Below, piece after piece: positions 10,567 through 19,202 of a stretch of DNA of 64,000 bases. Every line of letters begins with the position of its first letter. The first letter of the stretch is position 1. The notes under the pieces were generated by a model, which saw nothing but the letters and a program-made list of their open reading frames with translations, was not told the origin of the DNA and did not search any database. The DNA lies in contig JBGPYB010000001.1 in the NCBI GenBank assembly GCA_041493035.1, positions 39,435-103,434 of the forward strand. The letters run 5' to 3'. The translations under genes and the position numbers were made by a program. The DNA is from JBGPYB01 sp041493035 (lineage in GTDB: Bacteria > Acidobacteriota > Vicinamibacteria > Fen-336).

Positions 10567-11850
10567 TCAGCGGCGGCCTTTCACCGCGCGCTTGAGGGCT
10601 GGGCCCAGCGCCACCGGTGTCACGCGTCCCACGGTGACGTCTTCGGCGCCGACGAACGCCGCCAGCGATCTGAGCGCCTCGCCGACGCCCGCGAGGGCGG
10701 CGCCCTGGTCCACGGCTTCCCAGGAGGCGGCGGGAGGGGCGGCCCCCTTCGCGAACCAGGGCTCGAAGTGGACCGCCTTCACCTCCAGCCGCTTCTCGGC
10801 GCGGTGGGTCTTGGGATCGAGGCGGCCGATGAGCTGGCCGTCGTGGAACATCGGCAGCGAGTAGTAGCCGTGCACCCGCTTGGGACCGGGCGTGTAGACC
10901 TCGAGGGTGTAGTCGTAGCCAAACAGCTGGCGCGTGCGTTCGCGATGCCAGAGGAACGAATCGAAGGGCGAAAGGAGCGTGGTGCCCGTGGCAGCTCGGC
11001 GCTTTCGATGGGCCGCGGCCAGAGCGGGCAGGTCCTCGGCGAGAGCCAGCCAAAGGCCGCGCGCACCTCTGACCTCGACTTCGACGATCTCGCCCGAACC
11101 CAGCGCCGCGCACAGGGCGTGGCGCCTTTCGCTCGCGGCGGTGCGCGGATAGGTGAGGTACATGCGCAGGTCGCTTTCGCTCGCGGCTCCCATGGCGCGG
11201 AGCGACTGCCGCAGGTGCCACCGGCGGAACCCCGCAAGCGTGAGGGGCTCCCGGGCCAAGGCTTCGGGCATCATCCGCTCGGTGAGATCGAAGCGCTTCT
11301 GGAAGTGCCTGCGCGAATGGACCAAGGTGCGGCCGCTCATCCAGAGGAAGTCGAGCGCGTGCGCGGCGGGCTTCCAGTTCCACCATCCCCCGGCCGAGCT
11401 GGGCGCTCGACGGTGCTCAAAGTCGGCGCCGCCCATCGGGCCGTTGGTGGTGATCGCCTCCTCGACCGCCCGCAAGACGGCGCGGTTCTTCTTGAGCCAC
11501 TTGCCCCAGGCTCGACTACGGAGCGAGTAGTCGAGCATCACCCGTCGCCAGGCCGGGAAGTGCGAGGCGGGCACCAGGCAGGCGGCGTGGGCCCAGTACT
11601 CGAACAGCAACCGCCGGCGGTAGGCGATCCGCTCGACCGTCCGGCGCTCGTACGGCCCGAAGCGGCTCCACAGGGTGAGGTGGTGGCCGCGCTCGACCAC
11701 GTTGATCGAATCGAGCTGAAGGCCCCCTACATCCTCCACAAAGGCCAAGAGCGACCGGGCGGTGAGGCGCCGGGTCCTCGGCCGGGCGAGGTGCTGGCGG
11801 GCTATGAACAGCGCGGCGACGGCGCGTTGACTGAAGACCGGCGGGGCCAT
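10567..11850 (-). CDS. winged-helix DNA-binding protein, YcaQ/AlkZ (HTH_42) family
   Basis: A 427-residue protein of the family that includes E. coli YcaQ (AlkX) and Streptomyces AlkZ, DNA glycosylases that unhook interstrand crosslinks and remove alkylated bases. The N-terminal winged helix is followed by LQLDSINVVERGHHLTLWSR, whose QLD matches the catalytic QxD of the YcaQ subgroup. Later conserved stretches are LLSPFDSFLWHRERT, the family C-terminal core, and GYYSLPMFHDGQLIGRLDPK. Convergent with the upstream hydroxylase operon (32-base gap). Acts alone; self-protection against genotoxins is a known role in relatives. Confidence 0.88.
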   Translation of the reverse strand: MAPPVFSQRAVAALFIARQHLARPRTRRLTARSLLAFVEDVGGLQLDSINVVERGHHLTLWSRFGPYERRTVERIAYRRRLLFEYWAHAACLVPASHFPAWRRVMLDYSLRSRAWGKWLKKNRAVLRAVEEAITTNGPMGGADFEHRRAPSSAGGWWNWKPAAHALDFLWMSGRTLVHSRRHFQKRFDLTERMMPEALAREPLTLAGFRRWHLRQSLRAMGAASESDLRMYLTYPRTAASERRHALCAALGSGEIVEVEVRGARGLWLALAEDLPALAAAHRKRRAATGTTLLSPFDSFLWHRERTRQLFGYDYTLEVYTPGPKRVHGYYSLPMFHDGQLIGRLDPKTHRAEKRLEVKAVHFEPWFAKGAAPPAASWEAVDQGAALAGVGEALRSLAAFVGAEDVTVGRVTPVALGPALKRAVKGRR

Positions 11851-12001
11851 GGGTCGGGGGCTCGGGTTGGACCTCGCGCAATCCTAACCCCTGGAGCCGC
11901 AAACCCGAGATCGTGCGCGATCGCCCGCGGTCGGGCTGGCCAGGCCACCCCGAGCATTGACGCCCCGCGTCGGAAGGCCGTAGGCTCGCGCCCGAGTGTT
12001 T

Positions 12002-12026
12002 CTCTTTTGACACGACGTCAAAGAGG
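12002..12026 (+). promoter_or_regulatory. inverted repeat overlapping candidate -35 before the oxidoreductase gene
   Basis: TCTTTTGAC (12003-12011), ACGAC, then GTCAAAGAG (12017-12025) form an almost perfect inverted repeat. The left arm contains TTGACA (12007-12012), a consensus -35. A weak -10 (TACTCT, starting 12031) lies 18 bases on. This is the only regulatory-looking feature in the 253-base gap between the divergent YcaQ-like and Gfo/Idh/MocA genes and could be a repressor operator. Confidence 0.45.
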
Positions 12027-12103
12027 CGGCTACTCTGCCGCCGCACGCCTGCAAGAGACGGACGAACCAAGCGGAATCGCGGCGAACCGTCCAGGAGAAC
12101 TCG

Positions 12104-13507
12104 ATGAAACGCTCCGGCAATTCTGACCCCAATACCAATGCCTCGGTTCCCCGGAGGAGCTTCCTGGCGAGCGCGGCCACCGTCGCGGCCGGATTCACTA
12201 TCGTCCCGCGACACGTCCTGGGCGGCCAGGACACGCCGGCCCCAAGTGACAAGCTCAACATTGCGGCCGTCGGCGTCGGCGGAATGGGAAAGACGAACCT
12301 CGGCAAGTGCGAGGCCGAGAACATCGTCGCTCTGTGCGACGTCGACTTCGCCTTGGCCGACCCGGTCTTCAAGAAGTACCCAAACGCCCAGACGTACAAA
12401 GACTTTCGCGTCATGCTGGACGAGCAGAAGGACATCGACGCGGTCATCGTTGCGACACCCGATCACACCCACGCCGTGATCGCCATGGCCGTCATGGAAC
12501 GAAAGAAGCACGTCTACGTGCAGAAGCCGTTGACCCATTCCGTCTACGAAGCCCGCCTCCTGACCGAGACCGCCCGCAAATGCGGGGTCGCGACCCAGAT
12601 GGGTAACCAGGGGCATTCGGGAGAAGGCATCCGCCTTCTGTGCGAATGGGTGTGGGACGGCGCCATCGGCCCCATCCGTGAGGCGCACGCCTGGACCAAC
12701 CGGCCGGTGTGGCCTTCGGGCAGCGAGGTGGACAGGCCCGGGGACACTCCCCCGATTCCTCCCGGCCTCGATTGGGACCTGTGGCTGGGCCCCGCCCACG
12801 CCCGCCCCTATCACCCCACCTATCACCCCGCCAAGTGGCGCGCCTGGTGGGATTTCGGGACCGGCTCGCTCGGAGACATGGCCTGCCACATCGTCGACCC
12901 GCTCTTCTGGGCACTGAAGCTCAAGTATCCGGTGAGCGTGGAGGCCAGCGTCTCGAAGTACTGGAAGGCCTTCTTCGAGGAAGCGCAACCGAAGAACGAG
13001 ATGTTTCCCCGGTCCACCATCGTGCGCTTCAAGTTTCCGGCTCGGGAGGGGATGCCCGAGCTCGATCTGACGTGGTGGGACGGGGGGCTGATGCCGGCGC
13101 GCCCCGCCGGGCTCGAACCGGGCCGTCGCATGGGCGACCTCGATGGCGGGATTCTGCTGATTGGGGACAAGGGCGCCATATCGGCCGGCTGCTACGGCGA
13201 GTCGCCGCGGCTCGTTCCGGAATCCAGGATGAAGGAGTACAAGCGACCTCGCAAGACGCTGGAACGGATCCCGGAGGGCTCCGACGGTCATGAAAAGGAC
13301 TGGATTCGCGCCTGCAAAGGGGGCAAGCCCGCGAGCTCCAGCTTCGAGTATTCCGGCCCCTTGTCGGAAACGGTCCTGATGGGCAACTTGGCTGTGCGGT
13401 TCCCTGGCCGGGAGTTGTTCTGGAATGGCGAGGCCATGGAAGTGACCAACGACACGGAGGCAAACGCCTACGTCAGGCGGGAGTACCGGGAAGGTTGGCA
13501 CCTATAG
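12104..13507 (+). CDS. Tat-exported Gfo/Idh/MocA family oxidoreductase
   Basis: A 467-residue NAD(P)-dependent sugar or inositol dehydrogenase-like protein. Twin-arginine signal VPRRSFLASAATVAAGF at residues about 16-32, then the Rossmann entry LNIAAVGVGGMGKTNL (GxGxxG). The family EKP motif reads VQKPLTHSVYEAR. The C-terminal substrate domain carries GDMACHIVDPLFWAL, with the His used for catalysis in relatives. Shine-Dalgarno CAGGAGAA lies 7 bases before the ATG. Such Tat-exported members are common in sugar-degrading soil and aquatic bacteria. Substrate unknown; it stands alone between divergent and convergent neighbours. Confidence 0.92.
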   Translation: MKRSGNSDPNTNASVPRRSFLASAATVAAGFTIVPRHVLGGQDTPAPSDKLNIAAVGVGGMGKTNLGKCEAENIVALCDVDFALADPVFKKYPNAQTYKDFRVMLDEQKDIDAVIVATPDHTHAVIAMAVMERKKHVYVQKPLTHSVYEARLLTETARKCGVATQMGNQGHSGEGIRLLCEWVWDGAIGPIREAHAWTNRPVWPSGSEVDRPGDTPPIPPGLDWDLWLGPAHARPYHPTYHPAKWRAWWDFGTGSLGDMACHIVDPLFWALKLKYPVSVEASVSKYWKAFFEEAQPKNEMFPRSTIVRFKFPAREGMPELDLTWWDGGLMPARPAGLEPGRRMGDLDGGILLIGDKGAISAGCYGESPRLVPESRMKEYKRPRKTLERIPEGSDGHEKDWIRACKGGKPASSSFEYSGPLSETVLMGNLAVRFPGRELFWNGEAMEVTNDTEANAYVRREYREGWHL

Positions 13508-13525
13508 AAACCGATCGGCGGCTCC

Positions 13526-14101
13526 CTATCGCGAGACGTTGACTGAACGCTGCCAGTGACCCCGGCCATCCGGATCGCTGTCGACCCGGACGACAGACCC
13601 ATCGGGTCCTCGCACGACCCGTCGGTCCCAGCGCCCCGCACCCGCGGTGTCGAACTCCTCGGCGATGACCGCGCCGTCGAGCAGATCCTCGGCCCGCTCG
13701 GCCCGCCCGTCGCCGTCGTCGTCGTACTCGCGGCGGCTCACGCCGCCAAAGCCATCGGGGTACGACCACATGTCCGGTGCGCCAGGAGTGCGCCTCGATG
13801 TCCCCAACTTGGCCAGTCTGCCGTCGGGGCCGTAGTACTCCCACCGGTCCACGACGCCGTCCTTGTTGGAGTCGATCTGCGCGCGGGCGGGAGCCCCGTT
13901 TGCCCCGAAGAACGTGACCACCTCGGCGCGCCCATCGCCGTCAGCATCGTAAGCGACGCGATCCAGGTGACCTTCACCGTCATACAGAGCCTGGAAGCGC
14001 CCTTTCTCCACGAGGTGGGGGCGTCCCTTCCGGGGCGGCGCGGGCACAACACCGCATCCCGGCAGCAGCGCGACGAGCAGGACGGCCGTTCGAAGGCGCA
14101 C
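13526..14101 (-). CDS. lipoprotein with Asp-rich calcium-loop repeats
   Basis: A 191-residue lipoprotein. The short signal ends in LLPGC, a lipobox with Cys at residue 16. Three EF-hand-like acidic loops follow (DADGDGRAE, DSNKDGVVD, DDDGDGRAE), with WEYYGPDGRL-type strands between them, suggesting a calcium-stabilised surface protein. Start chosen at GTG 14101: AGGAG lies 4 bases upstream, whereas the longer TTG start at 14152 contains a rare TTA codon and would overlap the promoter of the divergent gene. Function unknown. Convergent with the oxidoreductase. Confidence 0.75.
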   Translation of the reverse strand: MRLRTAVLLVALLPGCGVVPAPPRKGRPHLVEKGRFQALYDGEGHLDRVAYDADGDGRAEVVTFFGANGAPARAQIDSNKDGVVDRWEYYGPDGRLAKLGTSRRTPGAPDMWSYPDGFGGVSRREYDDDGDGRAERAEDLLDGAVIAEEFDTAGAGRWDRRVVRGPDGSVVRVDSDPDGRGHWQRSVNVSR

Positions 14102-14145
14102 GCGACTCCTGGCCAGAAAGCGTTCCGCTAAACCCTTGGACCCTC

Positions 14146-14174
14146 TTGGCAATGCCGGTGGCTTCCGCTACCAT
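14146..14174 (+). promoter_or_regulatory. candidate promoter for the 14201 gene
   Basis: TTGGCA (14146-14151) and TACCAT (14169-14174) with a 17-base spacer, five and four matches to consensus. The expected start of transcription is about 20 bases before the GTG of the following exported protein gene. Confidence 0.45.
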
Positions 14175-14200
14175 TCTACTGGCTCCTTCCGAGCGCGGGG

Positions 14201-15073
14201 GTGTTATTGATCGTCAGGCGCTTCACGGCCGCCTGTCTGATAGGTTTTCTTTCGACGTCGCCGCTGCTGAGCGCTTCCCCTCTCTCCACGCTCCGTGGGT
14301 CGCTTCGTCTCGAAAACGGGAAGCCACCGACAGGTCTCGATCTTCGCCTGGTTCAACTCGACACCGGTCGTGTCGTGACGCCCCTCGTTGACGCCCACGG
14401 GGGTTTCGAGGTGGCCCTCGAGCCCGGCCTCTACGGCATCGACGTGGGCCGACGAGGCTACGAGATCGTCGAAGGCCCCAGGGTAGTGTCCGCGGCCGCC
14501 GGTCAGATCGTCTCGGCAGCACTGCATGTTGCGCCGGCGGCGGCGGCGCCCCCGGTCGGACCCCGCATCGCCCATGACGCGGTCGGCTGCATGGCGGCGA
14601 GGGAGAATCCCGAGATCGAGGCAGTGATCGAGCCGGCCTCGCTCGTGACGCGCCCCCGCGTCTATTTCAAGTCCTCGCGCGAGAACCGATTTCACTACGT
14701 CGAGATGCTTCCCGAGATCGGCCGCTTCGTCGCGTGCCTTCCCGAACCCAAGGCGGACGCGGGGCCCGTAACCTATTACGTTTCCGCTTTCGCCCAGGGC
14801 ACCGAGAGCCGCACGGCGGACGTCGCGGCGGACGTCGTGACTCGCGCGTCCACGTGTCCGGAAGGCCGCCGCATGGCCTTGGCCTGTCCCTGCGCCGGCC
14901 CCGTCGCGGCGTACCTTCCCGGTGGCGTCCCCTCGGCGCCCGCGGGCTTCTCGGGCGCCCTCGGTGGAATCCCCGGGGCTACGACGACCGCCGCCGGGAT
15001 TGTCATCGGTATCACGGCAATCGGGATCGGCATCATGATCTCCGACGCCGGACCGGCGAGCCCCAGCCGCTGA
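14201..15073 (+). CDS. exported protein of unknown function
   Basis: A 290-residue protein with an N-terminal signal peptide (hydrophobic AACLIGFLSTSPLLSASP), a carboxypeptidase-regulatory-like beta domain (about residues 30-110: LRGSLRLENGKPPTG...LEPGLYGIDVGRRGYEI) and a central Cys-containing domain. A hydrophobic Gly/Ile/Ala-rich segment (about 262-280, GIVIGITAIGIGIMI) near the C-terminus probably anchors it in a membrane. Start is GTG 14201 or TTG 14207. The downstream O-antigen-ligase-like gene begins 24 bases after the stop, so the two are likely co-transcribed. I do not recognise a named family. Confidence 0.7.
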   Translation: MLLIVRRFTAACLIGFLSTSPLLSASPLSTLRGSLRLENGKPPTGLDLRLVQLDTGRVVTPLVDAHGGFEVALEPGLYGIDVGRRGYEIVEGPRVVSAAAGQIVSAALHVAPAAAAPPVGPRIAHDAVGCMAARENPEIEAVIEPASLVTRPRVYFKSSRENRFHYVEMLPEIGRFVACLPEPKADAGPVTYYVSAFAQGTESRTADVAADVVTRASTCPEGRRMALACPCAGPVAAYLPGGVPSAPAGFSGALGGIPGATTTAAGIVIGITAIGIGIMISDAGPASPSR

Positions 15074-15097
15074 GGCCACCACTCCCGCGGGGGTGTC

Positions 15098-16642
15098 GTG
15101 CCGGAAATTGACGCCGAAGGCGAGCCCCGGACAGGCGTTCTCTCCGACGCTGCCGCCATGGGCGGCGCTCGGCGCCTGAGAGCGATCTCATGGTCCCTGG
15201 AGATCGGCATCGCCCTGATCGTCGCGCTGTCCGTGATCGCCATCGGATCGGTTCATCCCTGGGCCTATGTGCCGCTGTGGATCGCCTCGCTGCTCTCGGG
15301 CGTTTTTCTGGTATTGCGCGCCGCGGCCATCCGTTCCCTGCGCCGCGTGCTCGGAGGTCGGCGCTTCGCCTTCCATCCTTCCGACCGCTGGCTTGCCCTC
15401 GACGCCCAGTCGTCCTACGGCCTGACGGGTTGGACCTTCGATCTCTCGCGACCGATCTTTCCGAGAGCCTGCCTGTTCCGCCCAGGGCTCGTGTTCTTGA
15501 TTTGGGTGGCGCTCCAACTGGTGCCGCTCCCCTTCGACTGGCGACCGGTTTCGGTCTCTCCGCCCGACACGACGAGAGGCGCTCTCTTCCTCGCGACGGC
15601 GCTGCTCATCCATGTCGCGGCCGTGGCCGTGCTCGACCAGCGCGAGGCCCGGGAACGACTCCGAAGGGTTGTGGCCGTCTTGGGTTTGGCGATATCGCTG
15701 GTCGCTATCCTTCAGCTCGGGGCGGGAGCGCGGCGCATCTATGGCCTCTTCGAGCCGCAAGAGCCTGGCCTCGTCTTTGGCCCTTTCGTGAATCGAAATC
15801 ACTTCGCCGGTTACATGCTCATGGTCGTGCCGACGTGTCTCGCGCTTCTCGCCCACGCGTGGCGTCGCTACGACGAAAGGGTCGGCGAGGCGCCCAACTC
15901 ACGCCGGCGGCTTCTGGCGCTCACCTCGGCCCAGGGCACGGCGCTCCTCTATGCGGCGATCCCGGTGTCGGTGAGCATCTCGGCGCTCGTCGCCACGACC
16001 TCCCGGGGAGCCCTCACGGCCTTTGCGGCGAGCCTGGCCCTGGCGGCGCTGGGGCTCAGGAGGCGCGAGCGGGGAGTCCCCGTCTGGGCGATCGCCCTTG
16101 CATTCGCGGCCATGGCCGTCTCGTGGTTCGGCTTCGAGCGGCTCGAGATCCGCTTCCAGAACGCGGCCGCGGACGCTCCCGGTCGGACCCTGGTCTGGAG
16201 GGACGCCCTTCATCGTATGGACGGCCGTTGGCTCCGCGGGGCAGGCTTCAACGCCTTCGCCTCGGCGATGAGTGGCGCCACGCCCTGGGCGTTGCCCCTC
16301 GGGGCCGAGGCCTGGCCTAGCGAGATCGAGGGGGCCCGCAGGGCCGGCCGGCCGGCCGGCACCCGCGTTGCCGAGGGAGTAGCGGGCCTCACCTGGTACC
16401 GCGAAGCCCACAACGACTACCTCCAGGTGCTCGTGGAAACCGGGGTGCTAGGGCTCGCGTTGGCTCTCTGGGCCGCGGTGGAAGTTCTGGCCGCAGCCCG
16501 GCGCGACCCGTGGCTCATCATGGCGATGTCCGGTATCCTCATGCACTCCACCGTCGATTTCGACCTCCAGATACCCGCCATCGGCGTGCTTTTTGTCGTT
16601 CTCGCGGCATCTCGGGTGCGTTCGCGACTCCCACCGTGCTAG
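15098..16642 (+). CDS. O-antigen ligase/polymerase-like polytopic membrane protein
   Basis: 514 residues with about ten hydrophobic segments and a large loop, matching the Wzy_C/O-antigen ligase family, which polymerises or transfers lipid-linked glycans at the periplasmic face. Helpful marks are FGPFVNRNHFAGYMLM, with the characteristic NRNHFA motif, and the periplasmic loop ending WYREAHNDYLQVLVETG, whose H-N-D-Y-L is the family signature. Start at GTG 15098; an in-frame ATG at 15158 is possible but lacks a Shine-Dalgarno. No glycosyltransferases flank it; the nearest polysaccharide-related gene is the BY-kinase at 26-28 kb. Confidence 0.85.
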   Translation: MPEIDAEGEPRTGVLSDAAAMGGARRLRAISWSLEIGIALIVALSVIAIGSVHPWAYVPLWIASLLSGVFLVLRAAAIRSLRRVLGGRRFAFHPSDRWLALDAQSSYGLTGWTFDLSRPIFPRACLFRPGLVFLIWVALQLVPLPFDWRPVSVSPPDTTRGALFLATALLIHVAAVAVLDQREARERLRRVVAVLGLAISLVAILQLGAGARRIYGLFEPQEPGLVFGPFVNRNHFAGYMLMVVPTCLALLAHAWRRYDERVGEAPNSRRRLLALTSAQGTALLYAAIPVSVSISALVATTSRGALTAFAASLALAALGLRRRERGVPVWAIALAFAAMAVSWFGFERLEIRFQNAAADAPGRTLVWRDALHRMDGRWLRGAGFNAFASAMSGATPWALPLGAEAWPSEIEGARRAGRPAGTRVAEGVAGLTWYREAHNDYLQVLVETGVLGLALALWAAVEVLAAARRDPWLIMAMSGILMHSTVDFDLQIPAIGVLFVVLAASRVRSRLPPC

Positions 16643-16682
16643 CCTCTTGCCCACGAAGGCGATCGCTTCCAGGAGAAACTCG

Positions 16683-17291
16683 ATGATCCGACGCCTCGCT
16701 CCCTACGTGGTTGCCCTTTGCGTGTCGACGGCCGGCGCCGCACTGGCCGACGAGGAACGGGCAGTCCCCTCGGACGAGGGGAAGCCCTGGGCGCTGGGCC
16801 TCGGTCTCGGTCTGGTGCGTTCCAACGACGAGGGAAGCCTCTACCTTTCGGCCAACCTGCGCCGACGGATCCATTTCAGCCCCCGGCCTGACGACACACA
16901 GAGCGCCTCCACCTCCACGGAGCCGGACCAGGGGCGCCACGGTCGAGTGTACGTGGAGCCGGAGATCGGGTACTGGAGGCGTACCTCTGACGACGGCTCG
17001 CGCGAGAAGGACCTTCTGCTCGGAGTGAACCTCGTGGGCGTTGTGCCGACCCGGGTCTTCGACCTCTTTGTGGGCGCCGGCTTTGGCGCGCATTTCTTGG
17101 ACGTGGGCGTGCTTCAGAACGGAGTGGTCGCCAGCCAAACGTCGACTCGATTCGGAGCCAACATTCAGTTTGGTGTCGAGGCCGATCTGGCTCGCAACGT
17201 GGGTATCTTTGGTCAGGGTCGCGTCGACTTGCTCGACAAGAAACCCAGCCAACAGTCCAAGGTCTGGGCGGGTCTGCGCTTCCGCTTCTAG
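16683..17291 (+). CDS. outer-membrane beta-barrel protein
   Basis: 202 residues with a signal peptide (APYVVALCVSTAGAALA) and alternating amphipathic strands throughout (WALGLGLGLVRS, VYVEPEIGYWRR, VFDLFVGAGFGAHFL, NVGIFGQGRVDLL). It ends in Phe (WAGLRFRF), the C-terminal signature recognised by BAM. AGGAG stands 8 bases before the ATG. It resembles small OmpA/OmpW-like barrels; function unknown. Its stop overlaps the stop of the convergent cyclophilin gene by 3 bases. Confidence 0.8.
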   Translation: MIRRLAPYVVALCVSTAGAALADEERAVPSDEGKPWALGLGLGLVRSNDEGSLYLSANLRRRIHFSPRPDDTQSASTSTEPDQGRHGRVYVEPEIGYWRRTSDDGSREKDLLLGVNLVGVVPTRVFDLFVGAGFGAHFLDVGVLQNGVVASQTSTRFGANIQFGVEADLARNVGIFGQGRVDLLDKKPSQQSKVWAGLRFRF

Positions 17292-17869
17292 TCGAGCAGC
17301 CGAACCTTCATCTCGACGCGCCGCCGCGGATGGCCGTCGTCACCGCCCAGCTCGCTGATCGAGTCCGCGACGGTAAGGCCGGAGACCACCTCGCCGAAGA
17401 TCGTGTAGTGCCCATGAAGCGAGGGCTGATCCGTGAGGACGACGAAGAACTGGGTTCCGGAGCTGTCCTTGTTCGTCGGGCAGCGTGCGGCCACCACGGT
17501 GCCGCGAGTGAAACTTCGCTTCGAGATCTCGGCCCGCAGGGCTCCGAAGCCGCCGCGGCCGTATTCGGCCTGTCGCGCAGGATCCTTGGAGTAGGGATCT
17601 CCCCCCTGGATGACCTGTCCGGGCAGGATGCGGTGGAACGTCGTGCCATCGTATCCGCCGCTTCGGGCCGTCTCGAGGAAATAGCGGACCTGCCCGGGGG
17701 CCAGATCCGGAAGGAGACGGATCACGAAAGATCCCACCTCCGTCTCGACGACCGCATCGGGGACCTTTCGGGTTTCGGCCGACGCGGCCCAAACCGAAGC
17801 GGGCAGAGCCGTGAGCCCGAGGCACGCGACCAGCACCAGGGCTCCGCGCTTCGAGATCATTTCCAACAT
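17288..17869 (-). CDS. exported peptidyl-prolyl cis-trans isomerase, cyclophilin type
   Basis: 193 residues with a signal peptide (ALVLVACLGLTALPASVWA) followed by a complete compact bacterial cyclophilin domain: TTFHRILPGQVIQGGDP, SGTQFFVVLTDQPSLHGHYTIFG in two adjoining blocks, and FGEVVSGLTVADSI. The catalytic Arg of FHRI is present. Likely a periplasmic foldase. An alternative start three codons in (ATG 17860) gives the same mature protein. The start lies at the very end of the nucleotidyltransferase gene, so the two are probably co-transcribed. Confidence 0.93.
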   Translation of the reverse strand: MLEMISKRGALVLVACLGLTALPASVWAASAETRKVPDAVVETEVGSFVIRLLPDLAPGQVRYFLETARSGGYDGTTFHRILPGQVIQGGDPYSKDPARQAEYGRGGFGALRAEISKRSFTRGTVVAARCPTNKDSSGTQFFVVLTDQPSLHGHYTIFGEVVSGLTVADSISELGGDDGHPRRRVEMKVRLLD

Positions 17870-17870
17870 T

Positions 17871-19121
17871 CTAGCGTAGGCCGGCTGGGAACGTCCGCGG
17901 GCGGGCGCGAATCGCCACGCGGCTCCGAGCGGCTCTCAGCAGCCGTCGGGCGAGGTCGAAGGGTCGAGCGATGCGGAGGGCGGTCGCCCGAAGCGGCGAC
18001 AAGGGCCGCCCATGAAGAGCCTCGATCTGCCCGCGTCGCGGCCAGACCGCGCCGGCCGCGTCCCGCACCCATGCGAGAGGCCAGGGAAGGAGCGAAGGTC
18101 CGCTCCCGAGAACTCGAAGCTTCAAGGCCCCGCGGTACGTCGGGTCGAGCGCGCCGGCCAGGACATGGGCGAGAAGCGCGTCGGCCGGCCGTCGGCCGGG
18201 GCGAAGGGGCCCAGAAAGAATGTCCCCCAGACGAAGACCCGCGCAGAGACCCCAGGCGGCTTCGGCTTCGCCAGGGCGCACGTAGGCCGATGTGAAACCC
18301 ACGCCTTCCCCCCAGAGGTCCCGGTTACGTTCGTCACCGACGCCGAGGTCGAGGAGATCCGCCAGCATCCGCGTCGACGGATAGCTGCCAGGCGCAAAAC
18401 CGTGCTGCGCGATACCATGGACGAGGGCGTGGGCCGCGAGCACGGCGGGAGTCGGAACGGAGACATCGCCAGGGAGGTTCGGGAGGCGCTGGAGCAGCCC
18501 TCGCCGACGAAGGCTCAGGGCACTGGCGAACTCCCGTTCGCCTGGGATCCGCACGCCCGGCAAGAAGCGGTGGACGTCCACGTTCTCGCCAGGACGCCGT
18601 TGGAGCGGAGGGAGCTGGTGTTCACACGGCGGCCCGCCCTGGTCCGAGCGGAAGCCCCGCTGCCGGAGGGCCTCGGCAACCACGCCGAGGTGAGCCTCGT
18701 CCACGAGAAAGTCCACGTCGCTGGCCGACCGCGCATGAAGCTCAGTACGTCCCGTGAGATGAAGCGCCATTCCCTTCAGGACAACAAGCGGCACTCCCGC
18801 CTCCGCAGCGCAGGAAGCCGCTTCCCGGCACACCTCCAGGAGACGCTCGTTGTCGAGAGCGGCAACGCCCTGGGCCGCGACCAGGGCGCGCGCTCCATGA
18901 GGGCCGGCCTCCGCTTCGAGGCGCGGCCGAGGGGTCCGCGCCGCGATACGGGGCGCCAGGTCGAGGCGCCGTGCGAGCGCGGCCCCCTCCTCGGAGATCG
19001 CCGCGAACGCTCGCGCGTCCAGGGGGCTGAAAGCCCGGAGCAGGACCCAGGCTATCTCTTTGGAAACAACGACTTCCGGCGGACGGAACCGAAGCCCTCC
19101 AGGCACGTTTGCCTCAGGCAT
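17871..19121 (-). CDS. nucleotidyltransferase family protein (NTP_transf_5 type)
   Basis: 416 residues. The diagnostic block is VPLVVLKGMALHLTG...RSASDVDFLVDEAHL, where D-V-D-F is the metal-binding acidic pair of the pol-beta-like fold, followed by ENVDVHRFLPG. This family (uncharacterised nucleotidyltransferase) is repeatedly seen beside PqqD-like, HPr-kinase-like and BY-kinase genes in exopolysaccharide or peptide-modification loci, and the same partners lie 5-9 kb away here. Target unknown; it may nucleotidylate a sugar or a peptide. Divergent from the C25 protease gene with an 81-base gap, so the two may share regulation. Confidence 0.82.
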   Translation of the reverse strand: MPEANVPGGLRFRPPEVVVSKEIAWVLLRAFSPLDARAFAAISEEGAALARRLDLAPRIAARTPRPRLEAEAGPHGARALVAAQGVAALDNERLLEVCREAASCAAEAGVPLVVLKGMALHLTGRTELHARSASDVDFLVDEAHLGVVAEALRQRGFRSDQGGPPCEHQLPPLQRRPGENVDVHRFLPGVRIPGEREFASALSLRRRGLLQRLPNLPGDVSVPTPAVLAAHALVHGIAQHGFAPGSYPSTRMLADLLDLGVGDERNRDLWGEGVGFTSAYVRPGEAEAAWGLCAGLRLGDILSGPLRPGRRPADALLAHVLAGALDPTYRGALKLRVLGSGPSLLPWPLAWVRDAAGAVWPRRGQIEALHGRPLSPLRATALRIARPFDLARRLLRAARSRVAIRARPRTFPAGLR

Positions 19122-19202
19122 CGCCCTAGCTTATCATTGAGGATCTTGGCTCCCTCCAGAGCTTGGGGCCGGGGCCTCCCCGCTGCCCTTGGGAAGTGTG
19201 CA

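Noticed and set aside
14102..14152. Longer N-terminus of the Asp-rich lipoprotein from TTG 14152
   Set aside because: It contains a rare TTA codon, overlaps the divergent promoter and moves the lipobox far from the start; GTG 14101 has AGGAG.
18012..19202. Long N-terminal extension of the C25 protease frame
   Set aside because: It is antisense to the nucleotidyltransferase gene; the signal peptide begins at 19203.
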